This document shows, one piece after another, positions 36,135 through 45,722 of a stretch of 64,000 nt of DNA; positions within the stretch are counted from its first letter, which is position 1, and the number at the start of each line of letters is the position of its first letter. Position numbers and translations under genes: made by a program. The DNA comes from Alicyclobacillus sp. ALC3 (GTDB lineage Bacteria; Bacillota; Bacilli; Alicyclobacillales; Alicyclobacillaceae), in the NCBI RefSeq assembly GCF_028751195.1, contig NZ_CP066784.1, forward strand, positions 1,736,001-1,800,000, in the 5' to 3' direction. Below the pieces are notes generated by a model, which had not been told where the DNA came from, ran no database searches, and saw only the letters and a program-made list of their open reading frames with translations.

Positions 36135-36883
36135 TGGCTCCCCTCTGTTTCTGACAACATCGGCAATGCCTCGACGAACGCTCGAGCATCTGCCAGAGTG
36201 CCGCGGTGATCGAATTCTAGATGACCGACACCGCGGTCAATCAGGCAGTCGGTCACGAGATACGTCTGCATACCAATCTTGCCAGCGACTCCATCCTCTT
36301 GAACATCGTTTCCGAACATGATGCACTCGAACGGCGAGACGCCCAGTTTGTCCATAATCTCGACATAGTACTTCGGGCTGGGCTTACAAAAGTGGGAGTT
36401 TTCCATCGTCGTGACCAAGTCAAACGGCAGGTCGCCGACCCCAGCCCACTCCAGCCGCCAGCGGATCGCGGTTTCCGGAAAAATCGGATTCGTTGCAACT
36501 ACGACCCGGTAGCCTTTTTCAAGCGCGTTTCGACATATTTCCCGAGAAATAGCGCTGGGCTCGGACAAACTGCGCAGTTCTGCGAAATCTCTTCGGTAAA
36601 ACTCGTCAAAAAGCGGCCAAATGTCCTCTTCTGTCACAGCCGCACGGCCGAAGAAGGCGGCCTTAAACACCTGTTCGTTTGTCAGGTTCGGGTCTTCATT
36701 GCGGATCATCGCTGCTGTAGCTGCCCAGATTTCCTTTGTTGCGGTCTCAGGCTCCAGGAGATGCGAGATGCGCGGCAAGAGAGCGCGAAAGTACCCTTTC
36801 ATAAAGACATCGAGTTCAAGCGGCAACAGTGTTCCGTCGAGGTCAAACAGCAGCGTATTGAGAGCTGTCTTCAGGGCCGTCAC
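36131..36883 (-). CDS. HAD-superfamily hydrolase
   Basis: About 250 residues. HAD motif I is LLFDLDGTLL; motif II lies near VVATNP; motif III Lys is in FCKPSPKYY; motif IV is MFGNDVQEDG. A phosphatase of unknown substrate, of the phosphoglycolate-phosphatase-like subfamily with a helical cap. The start is uncertain: a GTG at 36883 directly abuts AGGAGG, while a TTG at 36913 overlaps the trmL stop (TTGA) and could be coupled. Confidence 0.85.
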   Translation of the reverse strand: MTALKTALNTLLFDLDGTLLPLELDVFMKGYFRALLPRISHLLEPETATKEIWAATAAMIRNEDPNLTNEQVFKAAFFGRAAVTEEDIWPLFDEFYRRDFAELRSLSEPSAISREICRNALEKGYRVVVATNPIFPETAIRWRLEWAGVGDLPFDLVTTMENSHFCKPSPKYYVEIMDKLGVSPFECIMFGNDVQEDGVAGKIGMQTYLVTDCLIDRGVGHLEFDHRGTLADARAFVEALPMLSETEGSH

Positions 36884-36909
36884 CCTCCTGTAGTAGGATT
36901 CGCATGCGG

Positions 36910-37371
36910 TCAAGCACGCAGGTCAGGAAAACCAAGCTGCCGCAATGCTTCAAACACGACGATCGCTACAGAATTCGACAAATTGAGCGACCGTGCCTCA
37001 TCGACAATCGGGATCCGCAGCGTCTCGTCCGGATGCGCCGCCAACAGGTCGCGGGGCAGGCCCTTGGTCTCTTTGCCAAAGACGAGAAAGTCGTTAGGCT
37101 GGTATTCCACCTCTGTGTAGCTGTGTGTACCTTTGGTCGAGAGGTAGAAAAACCGCCCGTTCGGATGCTTGTCCCAAACCTCTTGTAGCGAGTCGTGGTA
37201 GCGAATGTCGAGCAAGTGCCAATAGTCCAGCCCCGCGCGCTTCAACTGCCGGTCATCCGTTGAAAAACCCAGTGGGCGCACCAAGTGCAGAACGCTCCCG
37301 GTCGCCGCGCATGTCCTTGAGATGTTGCCAGTGTTAGCCGGAATCTCCGGCTCAACCAACACAATGTGCAT
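36910..37371 (-). CDS. trmL: tRNA (cytidine(34)-2'-O)-methyltransferase
   Basis: 153 residues of the SPOUT fold. N-terminal MHIVLVEPEIPANTGNISRTC and the knot segments LVFGKETKGLPRDLL, LRIPIVDEARSLNLSNSVAI are the TrmL/YibK/CspR signature. It methylates the wobble base of tRNA-Leu. Operon with the HAD gene downstream. Confidence 0.94.
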   Translation of the reverse strand: MHIVLVEPEIPANTGNISRTCAATGSVLHLVRPLGFSTDDRQLKRAGLDYWHLLDIRYHDSLQEVWDKHPNGRFFYLSTKGTHSYTEVEYQPNDFLVFGKETKGLPRDLLAAHPDETLRIPIVDEARSLNLSNSVAIVVFEALRQLGFPDLRA

Positions 37372-37434
37372 ATAAATCGCCTCTTTACACGGGGGAATAG
37401 GGCTGCGGCCTGCTCCAAGCAGCGAGACCGCAGC

Positions 37435-38424
37435 TTATAACACAGTGTCAGGGATGTGCAGAAATGTGTACTTGGTCTGCGAAGTCCAGGCCGGGCTGTC
37501 AAGGTACTGATAATGCCGATGATAGCTCGGAATTGTGTGCGCATTGACAAGCGGGTCACCGGCGCTGTCAAAGTCCACCACAATTGTCGAGTGAGTGATT
37601 CGACCGCTGCCACTCCAATCGTACATAATCAGGTCCCCAACCTTCAACTCACGCGGATCGGACACGGCCTTCGCCTGCGCCTCTGTAACTAGGTGCTGAT
37701 GCAGAGCATTTGCGACCGACCAACTGTAACTCCACTGTGGCTGCCGCGATGCGTCCCCGTATCGATACCACCAGCCCGTCGCACGGCTCTGCCCGCCCGT
37801 CATCCGCCTGTGGCCAGCGAGCAAACACTGAGACACATAATTCGTGCAGTCGTCATCGACAAATTTGATACAGCCTGGGTTGTAGCTGTTCCACCAAAGT
37901 TCGGCGTAACGCTGGGCGCGGACGCGGTCATAAGCGGTCCGAGTCGCACGCATCTCCTGCACTTCATCGCCCCAGACGCCGGACGATGAAAGTCCTCCGT
38001 CCTGCACAATCGCCGCGTCTGCGCTGCGTTTCACTTCTTCTGTCGCTGTACTGTCTTCAATCAGAACCCAATGGTCCTTCTTCCACGCCCACTTCTGCCA
38101 ATGCCGGATTACGCGGGACTCGACACCGTAGTCATGGCGATCCCGATACACCCATGTAACGCACTCATCGACAATGATCCGTACCGTCTGCCCACTTCCT
38201 GGCTCCATCTGAACAATCGTCACCTTGGTGTGGGTGCGCAGCAAGCGACTCCGACGTCTGCGAAGCTCGCGCTGCTTCTGTTGGATTCGCTGCAACCATC
38301 TGCGCACAACGTTGTCAGATGGGTCACACCCAGCTGACTTCGCGAGAACGGTCGTGTCGCCCGTAATCCAGTACTGGTTCAACCTGTCGAAAAAGTTGCG
38401 TACAGCCTCTGTGAAGCGGTCCAT
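37435..38424 (-). CDS. Amidase-domain (YhbB-like) protein
   Basis: 329 residues from an ATG at 38424 (GGGAGG at 6 nt). The N-terminal ~150 residues are charged; the C-terminal half is a putative amidase domain (PF12671-like) with DDDCTNYVSQCLLAGH (candidate catalytic Cys), GWWYRYG, KVGDLIMYDW and THSTIVVD (candidate His). Such proteins occur in many spore formers next to germination or cell-wall genes. No signal peptide is seen, so it may act inside the mother cell. Catalysis on peptidoglycan is inferred from the fold only. Confidence 0.82.
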   Translation of the reverse strand: MDRFTEAVRNFFDRLNQYWITGDTTVLAKSAGCDPSDNVVRRWLQRIQQKQRELRRRRSRLLRTHTKVTIVQMEPGSGQTVRIIVDECVTWVYRDRHDYGVESRVIRHWQKWAWKKDHWVLIEDSTATEEVKRSADAAIVQDGGLSSSGVWGDEVQEMRATRTAYDRVRAQRYAELWWNSYNPGCIKFVDDDCTNYVSQCLLAGHRRMTGGQSRATGWWYRYGDASRQPQWSYSWSVANALHQHLVTEAQAKAVSDPRELKVGDLIMYDWSGSGRITHSTIVVDFDSAGDPLVNAHTIPSYHRHYQYLDSPAWTSQTKYTFLHIPDTVL

Positions 38425-38686
38425 CCATGTCCTCCCATCGTAGACTGCAACCAACGAATGCACGCGTCGCTGGCGTTCTCGTTCCGTACAGCAGCCCACC
38501 GTTTGTGTATGGTATGACAGGACCCCCGTGTGGTGACGCTATCGGTGCGATTGTGTTTTCAGATTTCCCTGATAGGTGCGGCAAATTGACGGTTCTATGG
38601 ACTTCGTGGTTCCTTTGAATCTACTGTGCTACACTACTCCCCGGAACTGAGTTTCACACTGTGCAATTTGCAGGAGGGTCCACACA

Positions 38687-39469
38687 GTGACTGAACCAGC
38701 ATCGCACGAATCGGCACCGACACCCGGCCAGCCCGCGACCGTGCGCGCCGTCGACAGAGCGCTCGATATCCTCCTGTGTTTCTCGAAGGCGGATGGCGGC
38801 TTGACGCTCAGCGACATTGCCAGGCAGGTTAACCTTCACAAGAGCACTGTGTATCGGCTGCTGATGTCGCTGCAAGTCAAAGGGTTTGTCCGCAAGGCAA
38901 GCGACTCCGACCGCTACCTGCTCGGATGGAGCGTGCTCGAGCTGCTGAGCAGCTTGCACCAATCGGATCAACTGTCTGCGCTTGCGTTGCCGGAGATGAC
39001 GCGACTACGTGACGCGATCGGCGAGACGGTCAGTCTTTATGTCCGCTCCGCTCTAGAACGGGTCCGCATTCAATCGGTCGAAAGTCGACAGCCTGTACGC
39101 AATGTCGGTACCATTGGTCGGCGCTACCCCCTCTATATCGGAGCGTCCGGCAAAGTGCTGCTCGCGTTCGCCGACAGTTCCGTCCGCGACGCGGTGTCTT
39201 CCAGCGAAGTACTCCCCGAGGACTTGGACCGCAGTGAATTTCTGGCGCAGCTCGATGCAATCCGTCAAGATGGGTACGCAGTCAGCATTCAGGAGCGAGA
39301 TGTCAGCGCCGCCGCGCTGTCTGTACCCGTGTTCGGCCGGGACCAACACATCGCGGCCGCTCTTTCCGTATCAGGGCCTGTTTCTCGCTTCACACCGGAA
39401 CGTATGCGCGACTCCGTGGAACTGGTTCGGGGCGCGGCGTCTTTCATTACAAAACTGCTGTCGCACTAA
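38687..39469 (+). CDS. IclR-family transcriptional regulator
   Basis: 260 residues, GTG at 38687 after AGGAGGG. N-terminal winged helix-turn-helix (about 20-85: AVDRALDILLCFS, DIARQVNLHKSTVYRLLMSL) and a C-terminal IclR effector domain (GRRYPLYIGASGKVLLAF, SIQERDVSAAALSVPVF). It probably regulates the adjacent dehydrogenase gene 31 bp downstream on the same strand, in response to an organic acid. Ligand unknown. Confidence 0.92.
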   Translation: MTEPASHESAPTPGQPATVRAVDRALDILLCFSKADGGLTLSDIARQVNLHKSTVYRLLMSLQVKGFVRKASDSDRYLLGWSVLELLSSLHQSDQLSALALPEMTRLRDAIGETVSLYVRSALERVRIQSVESRQPVRNVGTIGRRYPLYIGASGKVLLAFADSSVRDAVSSSEVLPEDLDRSEFLAQLDAIRQDGYAVSIQERDVSAAALSVPVFGRDQHIAAALSVSGPVSRFTPERMRDSVELVRGAASFITKLLSH

Positions 39470-39500
39470 CGTTCCGCAACAGCAGAATTGGGGTGATGTC

Positions 39501-40586
39501 ATGAATCGTCCAACGATTGTCGTCATGGAGGGAGACCAAACCGGGCAAGAGTTGCTAGAACAGGCATTGCGTGTTCTCAGCCCGCAAGTCATCGGCACGG
39601 AGCTTTCGTTTGAGCGGTTTGACTTGAGTCTGGAGAACCGCCGCAAGACGAACAACCAGGTAGTTTATCAGGCCGCCAAGGCAATGCGCGAGTCCGGTTA
39701 CGGCATGAAGGCCGCAACGATTACCCCCGAGGAAAGCGGTGACGTAGGCAGCCCCAACGCCATTTTGCGCAGCGAGATTGGCGGTACCGTCATCGTTCGC
39801 ACGGGCCGACGTATCCCCGGCATTGCGCCTCCGGTCGGCGTGTACTCTCCCATTTCGGTCGTTCGCATGGCTGTGGATGATGCGTATGGGGCAAAAGAGT
39901 GGCGGGAGCACGGCGATGAAGATGAAGTGGCCTACCGGACGGAACACATTTCTCGGCGGGTTTGCCACGGTGTCGCAGAGTACGCCTTCCTTCACGCCCG
40001 CAAACTCCACGCTAAGGTCTTCGGTGGCCCCAAGTTCACTGTCAGCCCAGTCTACGAAGGCATGTTTAAGGAAGAACTCGACGCCGCTGCGAAACGCTAT
40101 CCGGACGTCCCGTACGAGCCGCAGTTAATCGACGCAACGTACGCCCTCTTGTTGGTGAAAGCAGGCGAGGCACTTGTCATTCCGGCACTGAACCGTGACG
40201 GCGACTGCCTGTCGGACCTTGTGTTGCAGATGTTCGGATCGATCGCCGGGTCAGAGTCTATCCTTCTGTCACTCGGTAGCGACTGGCAGCCCGAAGTCGT
40301 AATGGCTGAAGCTCCACACGGCACAGCGCCGAGCTTATTTGGCAAGAACGTCGCCAACCCGATGGCCATGATTCTCGCTGGGGCATCCTTGTTGTCCTAC
40401 AGCCAGGACCGCGCGCTGGCAACAGCCTCACGCGCAATTTACGAAGCCACACTCGAGGCTGTGATGAATGACGTGCGCACCTCTGACTTACGCGGTCAGG
40501 CAAGCACCACAGAATTCACCGATGAGGTCATCCGCCGCGTCCAGCAGAAACTTGAAGTCTGGAGCACGCTTGGCGAAAGCCGCTAA
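39501..40586 (+). CDS. Isocitrate/isopropylmalate dehydrogenase-family enzyme
   Basis: 361 residues, ATG at 39501 (GGGGTGATGTC). Family features: N-terminal VVMEGDQTGQELLEQAL, Arg cluster RTGRRIPG and RTEHISRR, metal-binding DGDCLSD (about 234-240), and the coenzyme loop HGTAPSLFGKNVANPMAMILAGA. The substrate cannot be fixed: candidates are isocitrate, homoisocitrate, tartrate or malate. The partner IclR regulator suggests a catabolic, inducible enzyme rather than the main citric-acid-cycle or leucine-pathway enzyme. Some loop residues (ITPEESGDVGSPNAILR) differ from what I recall for those enzymes. Confidence 0.8.
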   Translation: MNRPTIVVMEGDQTGQELLEQALRVLSPQVIGTELSFERFDLSLENRRKTNNQVVYQAAKAMRESGYGMKAATITPEESGDVGSPNAILRSEIGGTVIVRTGRRIPGIAPPVGVYSPISVVRMAVDDAYGAKEWREHGDEDEVAYRTEHISRRVCHGVAEYAFLHARKLHAKVFGGPKFTVSPVYEGMFKEELDAAAKRYPDVPYEPQLIDATYALLLVKAGEALVIPALNRDGDCLSDLVLQMFGSIAGSESILLSLGSDWQPEVVMAEAPHGTAPSLFGKNVANPMAMILAGASLLSYSQDRALATASRAIYEATLEAVMNDVRTSDLRGQASTTEFTDEVIRRVQQKLEVWSTLGESR

Positions 40587-40667
40587 CTGGTACAAACGCC
40601 CAACCCACTTTGAGCTCTCCCCGAATACTCTGGGGTAGAGCCCAAAGAAGGTTGGGAGTGATCGGGC

Positions 40668-42041
40668 ATGAAGCGCACTCGGGCCCTCTCGGAGTGGATG
40701 CAGGTCCTGCATAACTTCACCGAGACACCCTATGTCTTGCAGGCACAAGTCGATGAACTGAAACGGTCACTGCAGGGCAATCTGGCTTCCGACAACACCA
40801 CTCAGAAGCGTCAAGACCGCGCGGACGCTGATGCAGGGCGGCCCCCGCGCACCGTACAGACTCGGGGTGAGGGTCAGGCTCGTTACCGGTCCACACAAGC
40901 CAAGGTACCGGCTGCAAGGCCAGGCACAACGCGCCATGACGGCCGCGGCGACCCGGGCGTACACGCTAGCTTACAGGTCGAGCGGAAAGACAGCGAAACA
41001 AACCCACTCGGCGGTACCAACCAAAGTCTGTACCGCGCTGCGCGGCAGGTCGGCTTTGCGACGAGCGTACTTGATGCCTACCCGTGGAACGCCACAAACG
41101 CAGAACCATTCCGCGGCATTCTACGCGTTCAAACAACAGAGGGCGACTTCGCGCTCAAGCGCACCCACATTTCTGGCCAACGCGTGGCATTTCTCGAGCA
41201 GTTAACCCGCTACACAGCCGACCGCAAGTTTCATCGGACATCAACATTCCTGAAAACAAAAAAGGGTCGCGCGTACGCGGTTCGCCAGAACGAGGTGTAC
41301 TACGCGACACGCTGGCTCGATGGCCAACAGGCCAACTTCTCCTCGATGCAACAAGTGCAGGCGGCGGCGCGCGCACTCGCCCGCTTCCATCATGCCAGCC
41401 GCGGCTTTGACCCCGCCGGCTTTGTGCCGAAGATGGAGTTCGACCTTGCCAAGATGCTCCGTGAGCGACGCAGTGACCTGCGCGCGCTGTTCACGCAGTG
41501 CGAACGCCGACGCACCGTGGACGCGTTTGACGAGGTGTTCCTGGACTTAAAAACCTCGCTCCTGGCAGACGCAGACGACAGCCTGAAACACGCGGAGACA
41601 TCTGCATGTGTAGAGTTTTTGCAAGACGACCAGGCCACCCCGGGCGTTTGTCACCTTGACGTGACACCGGCAAACATCGTGATGGACACAGAAGGCCGTG
41701 CCGTGCTGATTGACCTCGATCTGGCTACGTACGCACCGCGCGTACTCGACCTCGGGCATCTGTTGCGGCGCAGCCTACAGCAATCCCACTGGGACAGCCA
41801 GATAGCCTATACCTGTTTTCTCGAATATCACGCAATCCAGCCGCTGCGAGCGCCTGAGTATCAGCTCGTCCTCGCCCTGCTCCGATTCCCGCACCGCGCC
41901 TGGCGGCTCGCCCGCTCGCACTACCGAGACGCACCTGACGCACTGCAACTCGACGAGTTGAGGTCTTACCGCGCACAGGAGGAACACCGGCAAAAGTTTC
42001 TCACGGAGCTAGAAGCCGAGATCGCCAAGGTCGAGGCGTAA
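40668..42041 (+). CDS. CotS/YutH-like spore coat kinase-fold protein
   Basis: 457 residues. The N-terminal ~115 residues are low-complexity and basic (Gln/Arg/Gly rich). The rest is an aminoglycoside-phosphotransferase-like kinase fold with FALKRTH, Brenner-type loop CHLDVTPANIVMD (about residue 325) and LIDLDLATYAPRVLDLG. In Bacillus, CotS, CotI and YutH of this fold are spore coat or outer-spore proteins. The long, poorly conserved N-terminal extension is unusual. It may phosphorylate a coat protein; not proven. Confidence 0.85.
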   Translation: MKRTRALSEWMQVLHNFTETPYVLQAQVDELKRSLQGNLASDNTTQKRQDRADADAGRPPRTVQTRGEGQARYRSTQAKVPAARPGTTRHDGRGDPGVHASLQVERKDSETNPLGGTNQSLYRAARQVGFATSVLDAYPWNATNAEPFRGILRVQTTEGDFALKRTHISGQRVAFLEQLTRYTADRKFHRTSTFLKTKKGRAYAVRQNEVYYATRWLDGQQANFSSMQQVQAAARALARFHHASRGFDPAGFVPKMEFDLAKMLRERRSDLRALFTQCERRRTVDAFDEVFLDLKTSLLADADDSLKHAETSACVEFLQDDQATPGVCHLDVTPANIVMDTEGRAVLIDLDLATYAPRVLDLGHLLRRSLQQSHWDSQIAYTCFLEYHAIQPLRAPEYQLVLALLRFPHRAWRLARSHYRDAPDALQLDELRSYRAQEEHRQKFLTELEAEIAKVEA

Positions 42042-42080
42042 GCCGACAACGTATTCTCCCATGTCTTACAGACCCCTGAC

Positions 42081-42656
42081 TCAGCGCCAGGCGCGTTCGA
42101 GGTCAAGAAGACGCTGTTTCAAGTCGACGTGTTTGCCTGCGTATCCGACCAGAGCGCCGTTTGCACCGATAACGCGGTGGCACGGGACGATGACAGAGAC
42201 CGGATTGCGCCTGTTCGCCTGACCTACGGCACGCACGGCGCGTGGGTTGCCTATGGCGTTTGCGATGTCCTGGTATGACCGTGTCTCCCCGTAAGGGATG
42301 TCCCGCAGAGCGTTCCATACCGCCGTTTGGAACGCGGTGCCTTGCAGTGTGACAGGGACCGTGAAGTGCTGGCGACGACCTTGGAAGTACTCTCTCAATT
42401 CTGCAATTGCCTGCTCTGCCCAGTGCGCTGCGAGATCACGATCGCTGTCGAGCCGTGCAGTGGAAATGAATGTTGATGCGTCCTCCGAGATGGATGGCGC
42501 GTCAACTAAATGCTGCCCTGGATTTGTCTGTCCACCTTCGTCCGGACGAACCCAATCAGTAAACGTGACACCTTCCGAGGTGGCACCAACGCTGATGCCA
42601 CCAAGGGGTGTGCGTACCGTGCGCCAAGCTGTAGCTATCGCCTCAACCTTGCTCAT
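42081..42656 (-). CDS. ogt: Methylated-DNA--protein-cysteine methyltransferase
   Basis: 191 residues. The active site is IVPCHRVIGANG, with the alkyl-acceptor Cys, preceded by the HTH segment FQTAVWNALRDIPYGETRSY and AVGQANRRNP. It repairs O6-alkylguanine by transferring the alkyl group to itself. Last of a minus-strand set rnhA-queG-ogt, 24 bp after queG. Confidence 0.93.
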   Translation of the reverse strand: MSKVEAIATAWRTVRTPLGGISVGATSEGVTFTDWVRPDEGGQTNPGQHLVDAPSISEDASTFISTARLDSDRDLAAHWAEQAIAELREYFQGRRQHFTVPVTLQGTAFQTAVWNALRDIPYGETRSYQDIANAIGNPRAVRAVGQANRRNPVSVIVPCHRVIGANGALVGYAGKHVDLKQRLLDLERAWR

Positions 42657-42680
42657 CTCGACCGTCTCCCTTGGGACGAT

Positions 42681-43874
42681 TTACTGAGGGCCTTTGGACC
42701 CGTTCGATTGATTGAACTCAGTGCTCGCCTGCATATCCTCGCGAACGGATTCGTCGACTTCCTGAGTAATTGCATGTGCAACAGCGACTCGACAGTCTTC
42801 GCTGTCAATCTGTGCGAGCGCCCAAGCCGCGCTTGCCCGCAGTTCAGGGCGCGGGCTCTGCAAAAATGGGAGGATGTGCGGTACAGCTGCGGCATCTTTG
42901 CAGTTGCCAAGAGCAATCAGTGCGTTGCGTTGCCAAGTGCGCAACCCTCGCCAAGCGCCAGCCGTATGCCCATACATCCGCTCGAACTGCCTGTTCGACA
43001 GCGCGAGGATAGCAATCAAGTCCGGGTAAGCCAACTCCATCACTGGCGTGAACTCGGCATGTGACGCACTCTCGCTACGGTGGTTTTGCGGACACACCCA
43101 CTGACAGGTATCACACCCAAACACCCTGCGGCCGAGCGCTTTTCTTAGGTCCCGGGGGATGATACCCTTCATCTGCGTCACGTACGACAGGCAACGGGTC
43201 GCGTCGATCACGCCGGGCCCGAGCAGCGCACCTGTCGGACATGCGTCGAGACAGAGTGAACAAGTCCCACAGGCTGCTGTTTGCTCGAGTGCATTAGGTG
43301 GAATGTTGATATCCACGCCCAGCGTGCCCAAAAACACATAGGAGCCGTAGGGAGGGGTAAAGAACATGCAGTTCTTCCCCACCCAGCCAATTCCCGCGCG
43401 CTCGGCGACGCGGCGGTCCACCAGCGGTGACGTATCCACGGCGACCTGTGCTGTTATCTTGTGGCCGACAAACTCCTCAAGCGCCGCTGCAAACGCGCGT
43501 AACCGCTCATGCATGACGCTGTGGTAATCCACGCCATAGGTGTACACCGACGTCTGTCCGTACGCAGTGTGTTCCCCCGCCCTCGTGTCACGCCGGGGGT
43601 GGCGCCTGGCCAAGTCGCGGCCCGCTGGCGTCAGGTAGGCGAGTGCGACAGCAATGAGCGATTTCGCCTCCGGCATCCAAGCTCGCGGGTCAATCCGCTG
43701 CTTGTCTGCATGCCACTCAAAGCCCGTGCGACCGCGGTCCGCATATTGCGCCAAGCGCGGCTCGAGTTCAGGAAACGGATCGGCAGACGTCACACCGACC
43801 GCGTCGAAGCCAAGACTGCGCCCTAGCGCGACGACAGCGCTTCGGTCGAGCCAAGGGACAGGAGAACGCGTCAT
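42681..43874 (-). CDS. queG: Epoxyqueuosine reductase
   Basis: 397 residues. Two [4Fe-4S] motifs are CGTCSLCLDACPTGAL and CDTCQWVCPQN; the N-terminal cobalamin-binding part holds VGVTSADPF and TGFEWHADK; the C-terminal ~80 residues form HEAT-type repeats (LRASAAWALAQI). It performs the last step of queuosine synthesis in tRNA. Its ATG overlaps the rnhA stop (ATGA). Confidence 0.95.
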   Translation of the reverse strand: MTRSPVPWLDRSAVVALGRSLGFDAVGVTSADPFPELEPRLAQYADRGRTGFEWHADKQRIDPRAWMPEAKSLIAVALAYLTPAGRDLARRHPRRDTRAGEHTAYGQTSVYTYGVDYHSVMHERLRAFAAALEEFVGHKITAQVAVDTSPLVDRRVAERAGIGWVGKNCMFFTPPYGSYVFLGTLGVDINIPPNALEQTAACGTCSLCLDACPTGALLGPGVIDATRCLSYVTQMKGIIPRDLRKALGRRVFGCDTCQWVCPQNHRSESASHAEFTPVMELAYPDLIAILALSNRQFERMYGHTAGAWRGLRTWQRNALIALGNCKDAAAVPHILPFLQSPRPELRASAAWALAQIDSEDCRVAVAHAITQEVDESVREDMQASTEFNQSNGSKGPQ

Positions 43875-44335
43875 GACTTTGGCACCGCTTGGCGGGCAAG
43901 CTCGTCACAGCGTTCGTTCCACTCGACACCAGCGTGACCTTTGACCTTTTCAAACTGGACTTGATGCTGTTCGACAAGAGAAAGTAATCGCTCCCACAAG
44001 TCCCGGTTCTGAACCGGGTCGCCCTTACTGTTCTTCCAGCCGTTTTTCCGCCAGCTGACATACCACTTCTGCCGAAAACAGTTGATGACATAGGCCGAGT
44101 CACTATGCACGACGACCTCCGACGGCCGTTTCAGACAAGCCAGTGCTTCAGCCACAGCGGTCAGTTCCATTCGCTGATTGGTGGTCTCACGCTCCCCGCC
44201 AGAGACTTCTTTCACGTGCCCACCATATTGAAGCACAGCTGCCCAGCCACCCGGGCCAGGGTTGTATGAACAGGCACCGTCCGTGTAGATGACGACCGGA
44301 CTGCGCTTGTCCGCCGCCGCGATTGGTTCGGCCAT
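43871..44335 (-). CDS. rnhA: Ribonuclease HI
   Basis: 154 residues from the second ATG (44335, GGAGG at 7 nt; the first ATG abuts the ribosome site). The catalytic acids are in IYTDGACSYNPGPGG, NQRMELTAVAEAL, VHSDSAYVIN and the late Asp in ERCDELARQA. The basic protrusion (WRKNGWKNSKGDPV) is that of E. coli-type RNase HI. It degrades RNA in RNA-DNA hybrids. Confidence 0.95.
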   Translation of the reverse strand: MAEPIAAADKRSPVVIYTDGACSYNPGPGGWAAVLQYGGHVKEVSGGERETTNQRMELTAVAEALACLKRPSEVVVHSDSAYVINCFRQKWYVSWRKNGWKNSKGDPVQNRDLWERLLSLVEQHQVQFEKVKGHAGVEWNERCDELARQAVPKS

Positions 44336-44431
44336 TCGCATCCCTCCGGCTCCTATTATACAGACGCCGTTTCACTCCGTCCTCTCCGACGGCAGAATCC
44401 CTCCGCCTAAGCGATGCATGAGAAAAATATT

Positions 44432-44602
44432 TTAGGTGAGGACTCGCCAAATCGCGACACTGCTTGTGGCAAGGGAAAGCACGGCCAAGAGGTAGGCGGG
44501 GAACGCGTAGCCAGAGCCGCGGTGCTTCAGCCAACGCCCAAACGACCACGTGTAAATGGCGACCCAGAGCGGTACCAACATCGCAATGACCATGATGACC
44601 AC
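44432..44602 (-). CDS. Two-helix small membrane protein at the end of the ger operon
   Basis: 56 residues from a GTG at 44602, one base after the gerB-type stop, with AAGGGAG upstream inside gerB. Two hydrophobic helices (VIMVIAMLVPLWVAIYTW and AYLLAVLSLATSSVAIW) joined by GRWLKHRGSG. Some germinant receptor operons carry a two-helix D subunit that tunes receptor function, and this fits in size, topology and place. No sequence family claimed. Confidence 0.7.
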   Translation of the reverse strand: MVIMVIAMLVPLWVAIYTWSFGRWLKHRGSGYAFPAYLLAVLSLATSSVAIWRVLT

Positions 44603-44603
44603 G

Positions 44604-45722
44604 TCAGACCCGTCTCCCTTCGCGGTGGTTCGTGCCGCGCAACGTACCAAGCAAGACGATTAGGAGCGGCAAAGCGAACACAAGCGTCCAACCCCAGGAC
44701 AAAACATAATCTCGGTCGATGAAACCGACCTGCGCCACATCCTCAGGCCACAGGCACAAAGACAGCGCGAGCACGCCAAGTCCAGGGACAATCGGGCGGA
44801 ATGTCGGCCACGAAAACGCGCTGGAGAGGATGTAGGCGGCACCCCACAGCGTGATCGACATCTTCACAACCGCAGCCATCACCCACATCAGGACGAAGAT
44901 GCTTTCAACGTGCTGGACCCAGCGACCGATGCGGATCATGCGGCCGAGTTGGTACATGGCAAACGGTGACTCTGTCGCTTGATGGGCTGGAAACACCATC
45001 AGGAGACTGGCCATGAACACCGTGAGCAACAGCGTCGCGATTGTGATACTACCGACGCCGACCGCCCGCAGAGACCGCGCGTCATGTGCGTGAGGGTAAA
45101 TCACGCAGAGCAGAAGCACATTGATAAAAATCGATGAGAAGCGCACGCCGGCAAAAGCCACAGAGAGCGGTCCCGTTCCCCACAGCGGCAAAAGTTGAAC
45201 GGGGTGCCACCAGTTCATCGTAAGGACACATGCGCCTAGAATGCCGATGATGAGGATCGGCTGCACAAAATAGGACAAGCGCGCGATGCCTTCGAGGCCG
45301 TAGTAAGCGACAGTACACATGACGACCGTGAACAGGCCGCTGATGACTAGAATCGGGGTCGAAGGCAACACAGTCGTGATGACATCTGCAGTAAACTCGC
45401 GCACGACCGTAGCTGTGTCGATCAGAAAGTACAAGACAATGAGCAGAGCCACGAGAATCGCTGCAAAAGAACCAAAGGCCTGCTTTGTCACCTCAACGAT
45501 ATCGAGGCCAGGGAAGTGGCGACGCAAGACGCCTTCGACGAGGAGAAACAGCGCCAGCGTAAGTACCCCTGAGATAAGCGGCACCATCCACCCCGCTTCG
45601 AGGCCACTTTGGGCCGCGTACTGCGGGTAGTTGAGAAAAGCGCTACTTGCCACAAACAGCGTCATCATCGCGGTCAGTTCCTTCGCGCCGACGCTCGCTT
45701 TTGCTTGCACTTGTTGGCTCAC
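44604..45722 (-). CDS. Spore germination protein, GerAB (B-subunit) family
   Basis: 372 residues with ten hydrophobic helices of the APC-type fold typical of GerAB/GerKB (ELTAMMTLFVASSAFLNYPQ near the N-terminus; SYFVQPILIIGILG; ESIFVLMWVMAAVVKMSITL). B subunits bind the germinant. The ATG overlaps the stop of the A-subunit gene (ATGA). No C-subunit (lipoprotein) gene follows. Confidence 0.92.
   Translation of the reverse strand: MSQQVQAKASVGAKELTAMMTLFVASSAFLNYPQYAAQSGLEAGWMVPLISGVLTLALFLLVEGVLRRHFPGLDIVEVTKQAFGSFAAILVALLIVLYFLIDTATVVREFTADVITTVLPSTPILVISGLFTVVMCTVAYYGLEGIARLSYFVQPILIIGILGACVLTMNWWHPVQLLPLWGTGPLSVAFAGVRFSSIFINVLLLCVIYPHAHDARSLRAVGVGSITIATLLLTVFMASLLMVFPAHQATESPFAMYQLGRMIRIGRWVQHVESIFVLMWVMAAVVKMSITLWGAAYILSSAFSWPTFRPIVPGLGVLALSLCLWPEDVAQVGFIDRDYVLSWGWTLVFALPLLIVLLGTLRGTNHREGRRV

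Noticed and set aside
37400..37440. Hairpin near the 3' end of the amidase-domain gene (GCTGCGG.../...CCGCAGC).
   Set aside because: No T tract follows on either strand in the right direction; not called as a terminator.
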